Below, one piece after another: positions 36,489 to 44,599 of a DNA stretch of 64,000 bases. Source of the stretch: DTU052 sp050951725 (GTDB lineage: Bacteria > Bacillota > Syntrophomonadia > Syntrophomonadales > DTU052); NCBI GenBank assembly GCA_050951725.1, contig JBMNJO010000015.1, forward strand, positions 17,468 to 81,467. The letters run 5' to 3'. The notes beneath the pieces were generated by a model, which was not told the origin of the DNA, made no database searches, and saw nothing but the letters and a program-made list of their open reading frames with translations. Within the stretch, counting starts at the first letter, position 1. Each line of letters starts with the position of its first letter. A program made the translations under genes and the position numbers.

Positions 36489-36802
36489 AGATCCCCCTCC
36501 CCCTACCTATATTGTTATCCGGGTTACAGTAATTGTCAAACATTTTGCACAAATTGCATTCTGGTGACGATTGGGAGGTATCTGTGGGTGGAATAGAGAA
36601 TCATCTCGTGCGGATTGCTCGAAAAGGAATGCGGTATTTCGGATTTCAGACCCGGTCTTGGCATGCTTTGTCGATATCAATAGTAGTCAATAAACCGGTC
36701 AGGTTCAGACCTCTCCTGGATATGCTCCGGTCCGTTACGCAACCTGTTTATCATGGGATGAGGTTGTAACGTATTAAGACGGTTTAACCCTGCCCGTTAT
36801 TG
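36489..36802. other. Intergenic region upstream of comFA
   Basis: 314 bp. Apart from the GGAGGGGGA ribosome binding site of comFA I see no repeat, terminator or reliable promoter. A plus-strand open frame here has no recognisable product. Confidence 0.5.
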
Positions 36803-37156
36803 TCAATTGAAATAATTCCGGACCAGTTCGGCTATCGGGGTGGGCAGCAACTCCCCTTCCTTTACCCCTGATTTCCGCGCTCTCCCCTCCGGCAGCTCCA
36901 GAACCGCTACTGCCTCCCGCACCCAGGGTGATACCCGCCAGGGAAGAAGCCTCTCGATCACCTGTATCACCCGGCCATCGGAGTCCAGAAATATTACATC
37001 AATTGCTTCCCGCATGAAAAAGGTGTGTACGGAAGAACAGGGGTATATCAGCAGGGCTGTTCCCGAACGTAGATTTCTGCCCATCCAGCCCCGAAAACGG
37101 GACCAGAAACCCCGGGCGACCTCGATTTCTTTGATCTGATCCAGTTTTTCTGCCAT
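36803..37156 (-). CDS. DUF192 family protein
   Basis: 117 residues from ATG 37156, which follows AAGGAGG by six bases; the frame runs 39 codons further upstream. Conserved features of the family are FWSRFRGWMGR, LLIYPCSSVHTFFMREAIDV, IFLDSDGRVIQV and AVLELPEG. It has no signal peptide. DUF192 proteins are often linked with Tad pilus loci, and this one follows tadC. Function unknown. Confidence 0.88.
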   Translation of the reverse strand: MAEKLDQIKEIEVARGFWSRFRGWMGRNLRSGTALLIYPCSSVHTFFMREAIDVIFLDSDGRVIQVIERLLPWRVSPWVREAVAVLELPEGRARKSGVKEGELLPTPIAELVRNYFN

Positions 37157-37274
37157 GTTTGCCTCCTTAACCTGACAACGTCGGGGGACAGGCCATTTCA
37201 TCATTTCTCCATCCTGTAGCATTAAGTTTGCCACTAACTCCTGCTGCTGATTCCGCGCAAGTTGGAAACACACT

Positions 37275-37349
37275 TATTTCGGGGACACCATACTAAATTA
37301 TTTTGGCGGACGATCCGCCAAAATAATTTAGTATGGTGTCCCCGAAATA
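37275..37349. repeat. Palindromic repeat family B, perfect copy
   Basis: Two 36-bp arms (TATTTCGGGGACACCATACT...) are exact reverse complements around a three-base centre, CGA. It is the longest and best preserved copy, placed between tadC and the DUF192 gene. Confidence 0.92.
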
Positions 37350-37484
37350 AGTCCTCTCAACGCCGGCATCACCCTATCTCGTGCCAGACTCCATCTTGCC
37401 ACAATCTTTGCATCGCTATGCAGACAAAAGCAATATCCGCTTTCTGATCTGATAACCCATTATGCTGTCCCTTTGCGGCAGAAT

Positions 37485-38375
37485 CTACCCGAAGGTGCTG
37501 ATCAGCTGAATGACCGCCGGTCCCAACAGGATAATGAAGATGGCCGGAAATATGAAAAATACCAATGGTATCAGGATCTTGACCGGAGCCTTCTGAGCCT
37601 GTTCCTCTGCGCGCTGGCTGCGTTTTTCCCGGACCTGGTCCGCCTGCACCCGCAGGACGTTGGCGATACTGACACCTAGCTGGTCGGCCTGCACCAGCGA
37701 ACTGATAAAGGTTGAGACATCATCCACCTCTACCCTTGCCGCCAGGTCTTTCAAGGCCACGCGCCTTGGTTTTCCGAGTTTGATTTCGTTAAGAGTCCGC
37801 TGGAACTCGCTGGATAACGGCCCCTCTATTTTTTCGACCACCTTTTGCAGTGCGGCATCGAACCCCAGGCCGGCCTCCACGCTTACGCTCAGCATATCCA
37901 ATACGTCCGGCATGCTCTTCAGGATCTTGTTACGGCGCTCGTCTTTCCAGGCCTTCAGTAAAAAATCCGGCAGCAGGTAGCCGATGACGCCCAGAACCAC
38001 GGCGGTGTTTAAGGTACCTACTACAATTCCGACCAGGGCCAACCCGCTCATAAAGCCGTATTTCAAGACCACCAGGCCCTCGGCATCCAGGCCGTAGGGT
38101 TCACCGGCAGCGATCAGTTTTTTCTGGTAGCTGAGTTTTCTCTCCGGTGAAGAGAGCCTCTTGCCCAGGTGCTGCAGCTTTTCCCACAACGGAAGCAAAA
38201 CCCGCTGGGAAAGGGGTTGGTTTAAGTGTTCGGTGGCCGGGTCCAGACTTGTCTCTTCGGTATACTCCTCCAACCGCGCCATCACTGCCGCCCGTTCTCC
38301 GAAAACCTGCCCCACCACTGCCATACCGATCATGAATAACGAAGCGAATACCAGACCGGCTAGCAGTATCTCCAT
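37485..38375 (-). CDS. tadC: Tad pilus assembly platform protein TadC
   Basis: 296 residues. There is an N-terminal membrane segment, two central ones (YGFMSGLALVGIVVGTL, GVIGYLLPDFLL) and one at the C-terminus. A T2SSF/GspF domain lies between (MPDVLDMLSVSVEAGLGFDAAL). Together with TadB it forms the inner-membrane platform on which the TadA ATPase acts. Confidence 0.93.
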   Translation of the reverse strand: MEILLAGLVFASLFMIGMAVVGQVFGERAAVMARLEEYTEETSLDPATEHLNQPLSQRVLLPLWEKLQHLGKRLSSPERKLSYQKKLIAAGEPYGLDAEGLVVLKYGFMSGLALVGIVVGTLNTAVVLGVIGYLLPDFLLKAWKDERRNKILKSMPDVLDMLSVSVEAGLGFDAALQKVVEKIEGPLSSEFQRTLNEIKLGKPRRVALKDLAARVEVDDVSTFISSLVQADQLGVSIANVLRVQADQVREKRSQRAEEQAQKAPVKILIPLVFFIFPAIFIILLGPAVIQLISTFG

Positions 38376-38515
38376 TTACTGCACCTCCTTCATACTTATT
38401 CTGGCTTCTTTTTTCTGCCCTGCATCCACGCCGCAACAACCTTAGTTGGGTGAAATCCTCAGTGTCGATGTTGTTTGCGGACTCATATCATATATTTCTG
38501 ACGTTTGCATTCCAA

Positions 38516-39478
38516 TCAGAAATCGATTTTCACCATCTTGGATATAATGAATGCCCCTACCAGTTCGGAACCGAAGGCTGCGCCCAGCAGGATATAACCC
38601 ATGGAACTGTCCAGCATGGCTGACATATAGCGGGGATTGATAATCAGCAAGAGGAAGAGCAGTCCTACCGGCATGCAGCCTATTACCAGCCCGCTGACAC
38701 GCCCTTGAGCAGTGAGGGTCTTTATTTGCCCTTTGATACGGGCTCTTTCCCGAATGGTCCCGGCAATGTTGTCCAGTATCTGCGCCAGGTTGCCCCCGGC
38801 CTGCCGCTGGATCAAAACCGCGCTTATCACCATGTCCAGGTCGTCACTGCCCACCCTTTGACCCATGTTCAGGAGGGCCTCCTCGGTATTGGCTCCCAGG
38901 TTGACCTCCCGTAATGCCAACCCGAACTCGGTGGATATGGGCGCAGGCAGCTCCCGGCAAACAGTATCCATCGCCTGCTGGAAACTGAAGCCGGCTCTTA
39001 AGGCGTTGGCCATAACGGTCAGGGCATCCCCTAATTGCTGGTTCAGCTTGTGCCGCCGGCCATCGATACGGCTCTGCAGGTACAGTTTGGGGATCACAGC
39101 TCCCAGTATCAACACCAAAACCGCCAGGGGCAGGTTAAAAGTCAAAATCCAGCAGAGCGGCGGAACCACGAGTACCAGGCCCCCCCATATCGTGAGGTAT
39201 TCCTCACCCTTCAACGGAATCCCGGCCTGCAGCAGGTCGAACTGAACCTTTTGGGTGTAGGACCGGGAAGCAAAGATGCGAGATATCTTTTCCAGGACCT
39301 GCCTCAGGTTTATCCTGGTTTTCTCTTTCTCGCCTTCACCCTGGACATGGTTTTCTATATAGCTGAACAACCTCTCCTGGACCTCTTCCTCCCGGCTGAC
39401 CTGAGCCCCGATAGCCAGCACCAGCGAACCTACTGCTAAACAGACCAGTAGTGTCAACAAGAGTTCCATACGGTTCAA
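38516..39478 (-). CDS. tadB: Tad pilus assembly platform protein TadB
   Basis: 320 residues with N-terminal, central and C-terminal membrane segments and a T2SSF domain (LGDALTVMANALRAGFSFQQAM). ATG 39469 (MELLLTLLVCL) lies 11 bases after AAAGGAG and may be the real start. The upstream TTG 39478 is the longest option. It lies between tadA and tadC, with a family A palindrome in front. Confidence 0.93.
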   Translation of the reverse strand: MNRMELLLTLLVCLAVGSLVLAIGAQVSREEEVQERLFSYIENHVQGEGEKEKTRINLRQVLEKISRIFASRSYTQKVQFDLLQAGIPLKGEEYLTIWGGLVLVVPPLCWILTFNLPLAVLVLILGAVIPKLYLQSRIDGRRHKLNQQLGDALTVMANALRAGFSFQQAMDTVCRELPAPISTEFGLALREVNLGANTEEALLNMGQRVGSDDLDMVISAVLIQRQAGGNLAQILDNIAGTIRERARIKGQIKTLTAQGRVSGLVIGCMPVGLLFLLLIINPRYMSAMLDSSMGYILLGAAFGSELVGAFIISKMVKIDF

Positions 39479-39489
39479 TACTCCTTTCT

Positions 39490-39518
39490 TGCATCATGGG
39501 GACAGTCCCCATGATGCA
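39490..39518. repeat. Palindromic repeat family A, single unit
   Basis: A perfect TGCATCATGGGGAC-A-GTCCCCATGATGCA palindrome in the 44-bp gap between tadA and tadB, four bases from the tadA stop codon. Confidence 0.85.
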
Positions 39519-39522
39519 AAAC

Positions 39523-40884
39523 TTACATGTCGGGATCGAAGATGTCCGGGGGCAGGAAGATGCCTTCAGCCGACAGTCTTTCCACCAGCCGGGGACGGAT
39601 GCCGGTGGCTCGGTGTCTGCCGGCTACCTTGCCCTTGGAGTCGAGGCCGGTCTGGTCAAATACGAAGAGGTCCTGCAGGACCACCATTTCTCCTTCCATC
39701 CCCAAGACTTCGGTAATACGCGTGATCCGGCGGCTACCGTCCCGCAGGCGGCTCTGGTGTACTATCAGGTCAAGGGCCGAAGAGATCTGCTCCCGGATGG
39801 CCTTGACCGGGAGTTCCATCCCTGCCATGAGGACCATGGTTTCCAGGCGGGAGATCATATCCCGCGGAGAGTTGGCATGTCCGGTGGTTAGTGAGCCGTC
39901 ATGACCGGTGTTCATCGCCTGCAGCATGTCCAGAGCCTCACCGCCGCGGACCTCACCGACCACAATCCGGTCAGGCCGCATGCGCAGGGCGTTGCGTACC
40001 AGGTCACGGATGGCTATCGCGCCCTTGCCTTCGATATTCGGGGGGCGGGTTTCCATCGAGACCACGTGTTCCTGGTTCAGTTTAATCTCCGCTGCATCCT
40101 CAATGGTAATAATGCGCTCATGCTCCGGTATGAAAGATGACAGCACATTCAAGGTACTGGTCTTCCCGGCACCAGTCCCCCCGGAAACTACAATATTCAG
40201 ACGTCCCTTGACACAAGCCTCCAGCATCCGGGCCATCGCCGGGTTCAAGCTGCCGAACCTGATCAGATCCTCAATGGTAAGCGGCACCGAAGAAAACTTG
40301 CGAATCGTCACCACTGGGCCATTCAGGGCCAGGGGAGGGATGATGGCATTCACCCGCGAACCGTCAGGCAGGCGGGCATCGACCATGGGCATGCTTTCAT
40401 CAAGCCTCCGGCCCAGAGGGGATATGATCTTGTCTATTACATGGAGGACATGCTCATCATCCCGAAACCGGGTAGGGGTGAGGACTATCTTTCCCTTCTT
40501 CTCCACATAAATCTGATGGGGGCCATTGATCATGATTTCCGAAACATCCTCCTGGGCCAAAAAAGGCGATATCGGGCCATAGCCCAGGACTTCATCCATA
40601 ACCTGGCTGATGATGCTTTCCCGTTCGACCCGGGAAATCATAACCGGTTCCTTCTCCAGGTACTCCAGGCTTAAACGCTGAATCTCGTCCTTCAGTTTGG
40701 CCTCACCATCACGGTCGGCTGCACCATCCCGGAACAGACCGGCATCCAGCTCGCGGATAATCTCCCGATGCAGTGAATGGATAAGCTCCTGAAACTGTTG
40801 GGAGGCCTTCTTTTCCGAGCCTGTCTTACTGGGATTCTCAGGCAAGGCAGCTTTTTCGGCTTCCAGCCTTTTCAGAAGAGAAAT
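39523..40884 (-). CDS. tadA: Tad pilus ATPase TadA/CpaF, probable ATT start
   Basis: Secretion ATPase powering Flp pilus assembly. It shows Walker A GGTGAGKTSTLN, the Asp box TIEDAAEIKL, Walker B IVVGEVRGGEALDML and the His box GHDGSLTTGHANSP. The first conventional start is TTG 40845 (440 residues). The codons before it read ISLLKRLEAEKAA, the family's usual MSLLKRL N-terminus, with ATT (40882-40884) in place of ATG. AGGTAGGTGA lies six to eight bases before this ATT and only ten bases separate it from the cpaE stop. I therefore extend the gene to 40884 (453 residues). Confidence 0.93.
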   Translation of the reverse strand: MSLLKRLEAEKAALPENPSKTGSEKKASQQFQELIHSLHREIIRELDAGLFRDGAADRDGEAKLKDEIQRLSLEYLEKEPVMISRVERESIISQVMDEVLGYGPISPFLAQEDVSEIMINGPHQIYVEKKGKIVLTPTRFRDDEHVLHVIDKIISPLGRRLDESMPMVDARLPDGSRVNAIIPPLALNGPVVTIRKFSSVPLTIEDLIRFGSLNPAMARMLEACVKGRLNIVVSGGTGAGKTSTLNVLSSFIPEHERIITIEDAAEIKLNQEHVVSMETRPPNIEGKGAIAIRDLVRNALRMRPDRIVVGEVRGGEALDMLQAMNTGHDGSLTTGHANSPRDMISRLETMVLMAGMELPVKAIREQISSALDLIVHQSRLRDGSRRITRITEVLGMEGEMVVLQDLFVFDQTGLDSKGKVAGRHRATGIRPRLVERLSAEGIFLPPDIFDPDM

Positions 40885-40894
40885 GGCTCTTCAC

Positions 40895-42133
40895 CTACCT
40901 TTCAAGCAAAGCCAACCGTTCCCGGCGTCGGCTGAAGAAACCGCCTCGCTTGGAGGTGCCCTCGGCTTTCACGGCAGCATTCTCCAGTCGCCCGACCAGG
41001 GGCAGGAGCGACTGCATACTCCTCGACATGGGCGCGTTGGGATCCATTATCACGAACGGCACCCCCCGGTTCATAGCGGTCATCACCAGCTTGGCATCAT
41101 TGGGGAAACTGGCGCTGATCTTCATCTCCATCGACCGCTCCACATCGCTTTCCTCGATGCCGAATCCTCCCCCGGAACGATTCAACACGAGTTTGATCTT
41201 CGGCTGGAGAGAAAGCGTTTTCGCCAGGTCCAGGGCCCGTTTATTATCCTTAAGGGAAGGGAGATCTGGAGTCAGGACCATTAGAATCGAGTCCGACTGG
41301 TCAAATGCTGCCAAGGTCATATCATTGAAAACAGGTGGGGTGTCGATCACGATGTAATCGTGAAAACTTGCGAGGGCCTGCAGGGTCCTGGTTACCCCCT
41401 CCTCGTTCACCAGTTCAGCCAGCTCCGGTTTGTTGGGCGCGGCCAGTACGTGAACCCCGTTTCGCTGGTAGAGGTATGACTCCAGGAGCTCGCGGTCCAG
41501 GTCAACGTTCTCCTGCATCAACTCGGCGATGGTACGTTTAGGGTGGATGTTCATCAGAACCGCCACATCCCCGAACTGCAGGTCCAGGTCCACCAGGGCC
41601 ACCCGTTCCCCGGTTCGCTCGGCCAGGGCCACCGCCAGGTTGACCGCGATCGAGGTCTTGCCAGCCCCGCCTTTGGCGCTGAAAAGAGATATGGCCTGCG
41701 GCTTGTGAGTGGGAATGGTCGCCGTTTGAGGTACCTGCTGCTGGGCCTCCCAGCGCTTACTGTTGATTTCGGCCACCCGCTTAATGGTTGAAATCAATTC
41801 ATCCGCGGTAAAGGGCTTGATCATGTATTCCCTTGCTCCCGCCATCATGGCTTTTTTCAGATACTCCTGCTCACCCTGTACCGAGATAACAATAACGGCA
41901 ATCCGGGGGTACCTGATGTTTAAGAGCTCGGTGGCCTTAATGCCGTCCATCACCGGCATGTTAATATCCATCAACACTACATCCGGAGAAGTCATTCCGG
42001 CCAATTCCAGGGTCTGCTCGCCATCTGCGGCTTCACCGACCACCTGAATCGATGAATCCAATTCCAACAGCAGCCGGATGTTCTCCCGGGTTTGCTTGAT
42101 ATCGTCGGCAATCAGTACCTTTATCTCTTTCAT
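40895..42133 (-). CDS. CpaE-like fusion of response regulator receiver and MinD/ParA ATPase
   Basis: 412 residues. Residues 1-125 form a receiver domain with an intact phosphoacceptor Asp (VVLMDINMPVMDG) and the Lys switch (YMIKPF). After a linker come the deviant Walker A SAKGGAGKTSIAVNLA (about 155-170) and DLDLQFGDVAVLM of a MinD-like ATPase. CpaE/TadZ proteins place the Tad pilus at the pole. An intact Asp suggests real phosphorylation control, unlike many TadZ proteins with degenerate receivers. The start is ATG 42133 behind AAAGGAGG. Confidence 0.92.
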   Translation of the reverse strand: MKEIKVLIADDIKQTRENIRLLLELDSSIQVVGEAADGEQTLELAGMTSPDVVLMDINMPVMDGIKATELLNIRYPRIAVIVISVQGEQEYLKKAMMAGAREYMIKPFTADELISTIKRVAEINSKRWEAQQQVPQTATIPTHKPQAISLFSAKGGAGKTSIAVNLAVALAERTGERVALVDLDLQFGDVAVLMNIHPKRTIAELMQENVDLDRELLESYLYQRNGVHVLAAPNKPELAELVNEEGVTRTLQALASFHDYIVIDTPPVFNDMTLAAFDQSDSILMVLTPDLPSLKDNKRALDLAKTLSLQPKIKLVLNRSGGGFGIEESDVERSMEMKISASFPNDAKLVMTAMNRGVPFVIMDPNAPMSRSMQSLLPLVGRLENAAVKAEGTSKRGGFFSRRRERLALLER

Positions 42134-42150
42134 TAAACGCTACCTCCTTT

Positions 42151-42180
42151 GGGACACGGGGGACAGGTTCACTGTCCCGC
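42151..42180. repeat. Palindromic repeat family D, copy D1
   Basis: Reads GGGACACGGGGGACAGGTTC, then ACTGTCCCGC. The arms are GGGACAG/CTGTCCC around GTTCA. It is homologous to the element at 44207-44235. Confidence 0.65.
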
Positions 42181-42288
42181 TTTTATGAATGCCAACCGGC
42201 CGCCATTCATCTTCCTTCACCGCGGCTAAGCCTCACATCAATGGCCGAATTACGCCTCTGGATATGTTGTGAAAAAGCCCAGTGCGAC

Positions 42289-42408
42289 GACCATTGGGTC
42301 CGAATTGAGCAACACCCTGCGAAATCGAGGGCGGAAAGCAGCCGAGCGACAGGAGGTCGCGAGCCCGTCTTTGAGGCATGGATGCCGATTAGACGGGGTG
42401 CTGCTTGG
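42289..42408 (+). ncRNA. Structured repeat C1, candidate RNA or small mobile element
   Basis: About 120 bp, homologous to 54568-54688. On the plus strand an outer stem pairs AGCAACACCC (42308) with GGGTGCTGCT (42396), with one mismatch. A second stem pairs CCCGTCT (42364) with AGACGGG (42391). Hairpins GCGAC-AGGAG-GTCGC (42346-42360) and GGCAT-GG-ATGCC lie inside. The other copy keeps the first hairpin with compensatory changes. Transcription and strand are unproven, and the minus strand would fold similarly. Confidence 0.45.
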
Positions 42409-42476
42409 AGTCCGAGATAAGCAGTTGGTGTTGCCAATGAGGACCCGGGAAGCAAACGGACTTTTTCACCAACCAT

Positions 42477-43229
42477 CTACGGAACTGTCGGGTTCACCAG
42501 TTTCGGCAGATCCATGGCCGGAACTACCGGTGTTGCCTTATCTCCCGGCGACCGGAGCATCAGCCGAATGTCCCCGCGTTCGGCGGCCATAGTCAAAACC
42601 AGGGCCTGCTTTGGGTCTACCGCCAGGGTCATAGTACTCATTTCCACCGCTTTTTTCTCCGCTCCCTCCTCAGTCACCGGTGTTACCCGAAAGCTTCTGC
42701 CTACCGCCAGTACCTCCAAATCCTGCAGGGCCAATACCGTATAAGGCCGCACAACCTCCTGCCCGCCGGCACCGGAAACGGGAATGTTCGCCGTAACCAC
42801 GACATCGACCCGGTCCGATGGCTGTATGAATCCGGAAACCCCGGTTACCTCATTTACAGCTATGGAGATGGCCCGTTTCCCGGCAGGAACAGTGTAAGCC
42901 ATTCGGCCCTGGTTGCGGCTGTCACCCAGCAACCGGGAGCTTAGAACCTGCTCACCCCCGGCAATCCTGCTGATCGCAACCTTGCCCACCACGTTTTTTT
43001 TGTCCCGTACCGCATCCGCATGAGCATACTGGGCAGGTATCCGGACCACCTCTACGTCTCCCGGCCCAATCAGGGCATTCTGTTCGATATCGCGGGCAGC
43101 CACCATCACCTGCTGCAGATCACGTGGCTCATATCGCTTCTGCAGTTCTATTAAAAACTGGTAGAACACCACCGCTGCCGTCAAGGCCAATAACAGTGCC
43201 AGGATCCAGTATTTCTTACTTCCTTTCAT
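42477..43229 (-). CDS. cpaB: Flp pilus assembly protein CpaB/RcpC
   Basis: 250 residues from ATG 43229 (TAGGAGG four bases upstream). There is one N-terminal membrane helix (YWILALLLALTAAVVFYQF), a SAF domain (about 40-105, VMVAARDIEQNALIGPGDVE) and an RcpC-like domain with SGFIQPSDRVDVVVTANI. In diderm bacteria it works with the secretin RcpA. No secretin gene accompanies it here, so it probably acts in the cell wall space. Confidence 0.9.
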   Translation of the reverse strand: MKGSKKYWILALLLALTAAVVFYQFLIELQKRYEPRDLQQVMVAARDIEQNALIGPGDVEVVRIPAQYAHADAVRDKKNVVGKVAISRIAGGEQVLSSRLLGDSRNQGRMAYTVPAGKRAISIAVNEVTGVSGFIQPSDRVDVVVTANIPVSGAGGQEVVRPYTVLALQDLEVLAVGRSFRVTPVTEEGAEKKAVEMSTMTLAVDPKQALVLTMAAERGDIRLMLRSPGDKATPVVPAMDLPKLVNPTVP

Positions 43230-43243
43230 GTTGCCTCCTAAAA

Positions 43244-43645
43244 CTACTCCACCATCATCGTGCAAGAGGTGGTGAGCGGGAATGGATTGGGCAATATATC
43301 ACCCATGATCGGGGTTATTATATCGATGGTGTAATCCATGCTTACGGTCAGAGGATCCCCCCGGTCCCGCATGGAATCACTCGGAGAAATATCAATTACC
43401 AGACGGTCCGTTTTCAACATCGGGTTTTCCGCTGTTATGAGATTACGAATCTCCTGATCGGTGTGTCCCACCACCCCAAAACGAGCGGCGTTACGGGCCA
43501 GGTTCTCCATAACCAGGTAACTGCCAAACACCCGCCCGAACTCCACCATACCCATCAGCAGGGTTAAAAGAATCGGCAGTATAATCGCCATCTCAACCAG
43601 CGACTGTCCCAGTTTGCTTTTTAAAAAGGTTGACCATTTTAACAC
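43244..43645 (-). CDS. tadE: TadE-like pseudopilin
   Basis: 133 residues. A short leader, the TadE motif GQSLVEMAIILPILLTLLMGMVEFGR (shown here in part for its class) and a long hydrophobic helix precede a small extracellular beta domain. TadE pseudopilins are cleaved by the Tad prepilin peptidase, whose gene is five bases upstream. Confidence 0.9.
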   Translation of the reverse strand: MLKWSTFLKSKLGQSLVEMAIILPILLTLLMGMVEFGRVFGSYLVMENLARNAARFGVVGHTDQEIRNLITAENPMLKTDRLVIDISPSDSMRDRGDPLTVSMDYTIDIITPIMGDILPNPFPLTTSCTMMVE

Positions 43646-43650
43646 TCAGA

Positions 43651-44182
43651 TCACCAACTCTTCCAATAAGCTGCCAGGGTGCCCAGGGCAATTATCACGC
43701 CATAAGGCAGGTAAAGCTCAGGCTCCTTTTTATCCCGGGGGTTGGTCAGTGCTATTGATGTCCACGGCAGGAATGCAGAAAATATTGGTCTGACGAATCG
43801 TTTCAGCGTTGCCAGCAGGCGACCATTGGCCGCCAGGTAAAAAAAGGCTGCCACTCCGCCGATAAGCGCTGTCCACAGAAACGCACTCCAAACCATCCCT
43901 GTCCCCAGAAAAGCCCCCACCATACCCAGAAGCTTGACATCACCGGCTCCCATCCCTCCCAAGAAGAACGGTACTATCAGGAGCAGCATACCTACTGCCA
44001 ATCCCTTAACGCAAAAGACAACCCCCGGCATACCCGAAGAGGCAAAATGCCATGCCAAAGCCACCACCATTCCGGTTCCCACCAGGAGATTGGGAATCAA
44101 GCGGGTTGATAAATCGGACAATGCTGCTGCCAGCAGCAAAAGTCGCCAATATCATGTCCAGAAAATACGGTTCCAGAGACAT
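43651..44182 (-). pseudogene. tadV: Prepilin peptidase TadV/CpaA with one frameshift near its N-terminus
   Basis: The second frame covers 162 residues with both catalytic aspartates (SDLSTRLIPN and MGAGDVKLLG) and six hydrophobic segments. The true start is ATG 44182 behind AAGGAGG, giving MSLEPYFLDMILAT. A run of four T (44138-44141 on the plus strand as AAAA) then throws the ribosome out of frame. Three T would give MILATLLLAAALSD, a normal leader into the first helix. The protein processes the Flp pilin and TadE, so a real lesion would disable the pilus. Sequencing error is a serious alternative. Confidence 0.8.
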
Positions 44183-44206
44183 CGCAGTCACCTCCTTACA
44201 AGTTTT

Positions 44207-44235
44207 GGGACAGAGGGACAGGTTGGGTGTCCCAC
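44207..44235. repeat. Palindromic repeat family D, copy D2
   Basis: Reads GGGACAGAGGGACAGGTTGG, then GTGTCCCAC, homologous to D1 at 42151. GGGACA and TGTCCC form the arms. Confidence 0.6.
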
Positions 44236-44285
44236 TTTTTTGGGGGCAGACTTGGGCGTGTCGATTGGCAATTTATTAACGGTTC

Positions 44286-44391
44286 TTTTAACCTGCGCGT
44301 CTCGGGGTGCGCAAGTTAAAAGCTGTCTCCCCCTGTCCCCAGCCTGCTACCCCCCTTTAAAGCAAAACCCTACTCATGGCAGAGTAGGGTT
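44286..44391 (-). terminator. Two hairpins after the flp pilin gene, likely attenuating terminator
   Basis: The first structure after flp is AACCCTACTC/GAGTAGGGTT (44366-44391), followed on the minus strand by TTTGCTTT. Further on, TTTTAACTTGCGC (44309-44321, minus strand) pairs with GCGCAGGTTAAAA (44286-44298), with one mismatch. A terminator here would let the abundant pilin be made in excess of the downstream assembly genes. Confidence 0.65.
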
Positions 44392-44443
44392 AAGGGGGGG
44401 AAAGGGTTGCAACTAGCCTTCTGATTCAGGAACTCGACTCCCA

Positions 44444-44599
44444 TTATCGGTTGTTACTCCGTGAAGACTTCAGCAATTTTTCTCCCAGCGGTCCCAGAGC
44501 GACCACGACCACTACTGCGATTAAGGCCAGAATCAGTCCGTACTCGGCCATACCTTGTCCTTTTTCTTCGGTTACCAGTTGTTTCAGTCTTTCCAGCAT
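44444..44599 (-). CDS. flp: Flp/Fap type IVb pilin
   Basis: 51 residues: a short basic/acidic leader ending KGQGMAEYGLILALIAVV, then a hydrophobic helix and the tail LGEKLLKSSRSNNR. The G|QGMAEYG site with Glu and Tyr after the cleavage Gly is the hallmark of Flp pilins. ATG 44599 follows AGGAGG. It is the first gene of the tad locus and the major pilin, so it should be far more strongly expressed than the genes after its terminator. Confidence 0.93.
   Translation of the reverse strand: MLERLKQLVTEEKGQGMAEYGLILALIAVVVVVALGPLGEKLLKSSRSNNR

Larger units (their letters stand above)
42134..42476. other. Gap inside the tad locus with repeats D1 and C1
   Basis: A 343-bp gap between cpaB and cpaE. 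It holds the small palindrome D1 (42151-42180) and the structured repeat C1 (42289-42408). Open frames crossing it are not convincing genes. Confidence 0.6.

Noticed and set aside
36533..36769. Plus-strand 78-codon frame upstream of comFA
   Set aside because: No ribosome binding site, odd composition and no family resemblance.
42207..42476. Open frames across the gap between cpaE and cpaB
   Set aside because: The two homologous repeat copies keep stems, not a reading frame, so coding is unlikely.
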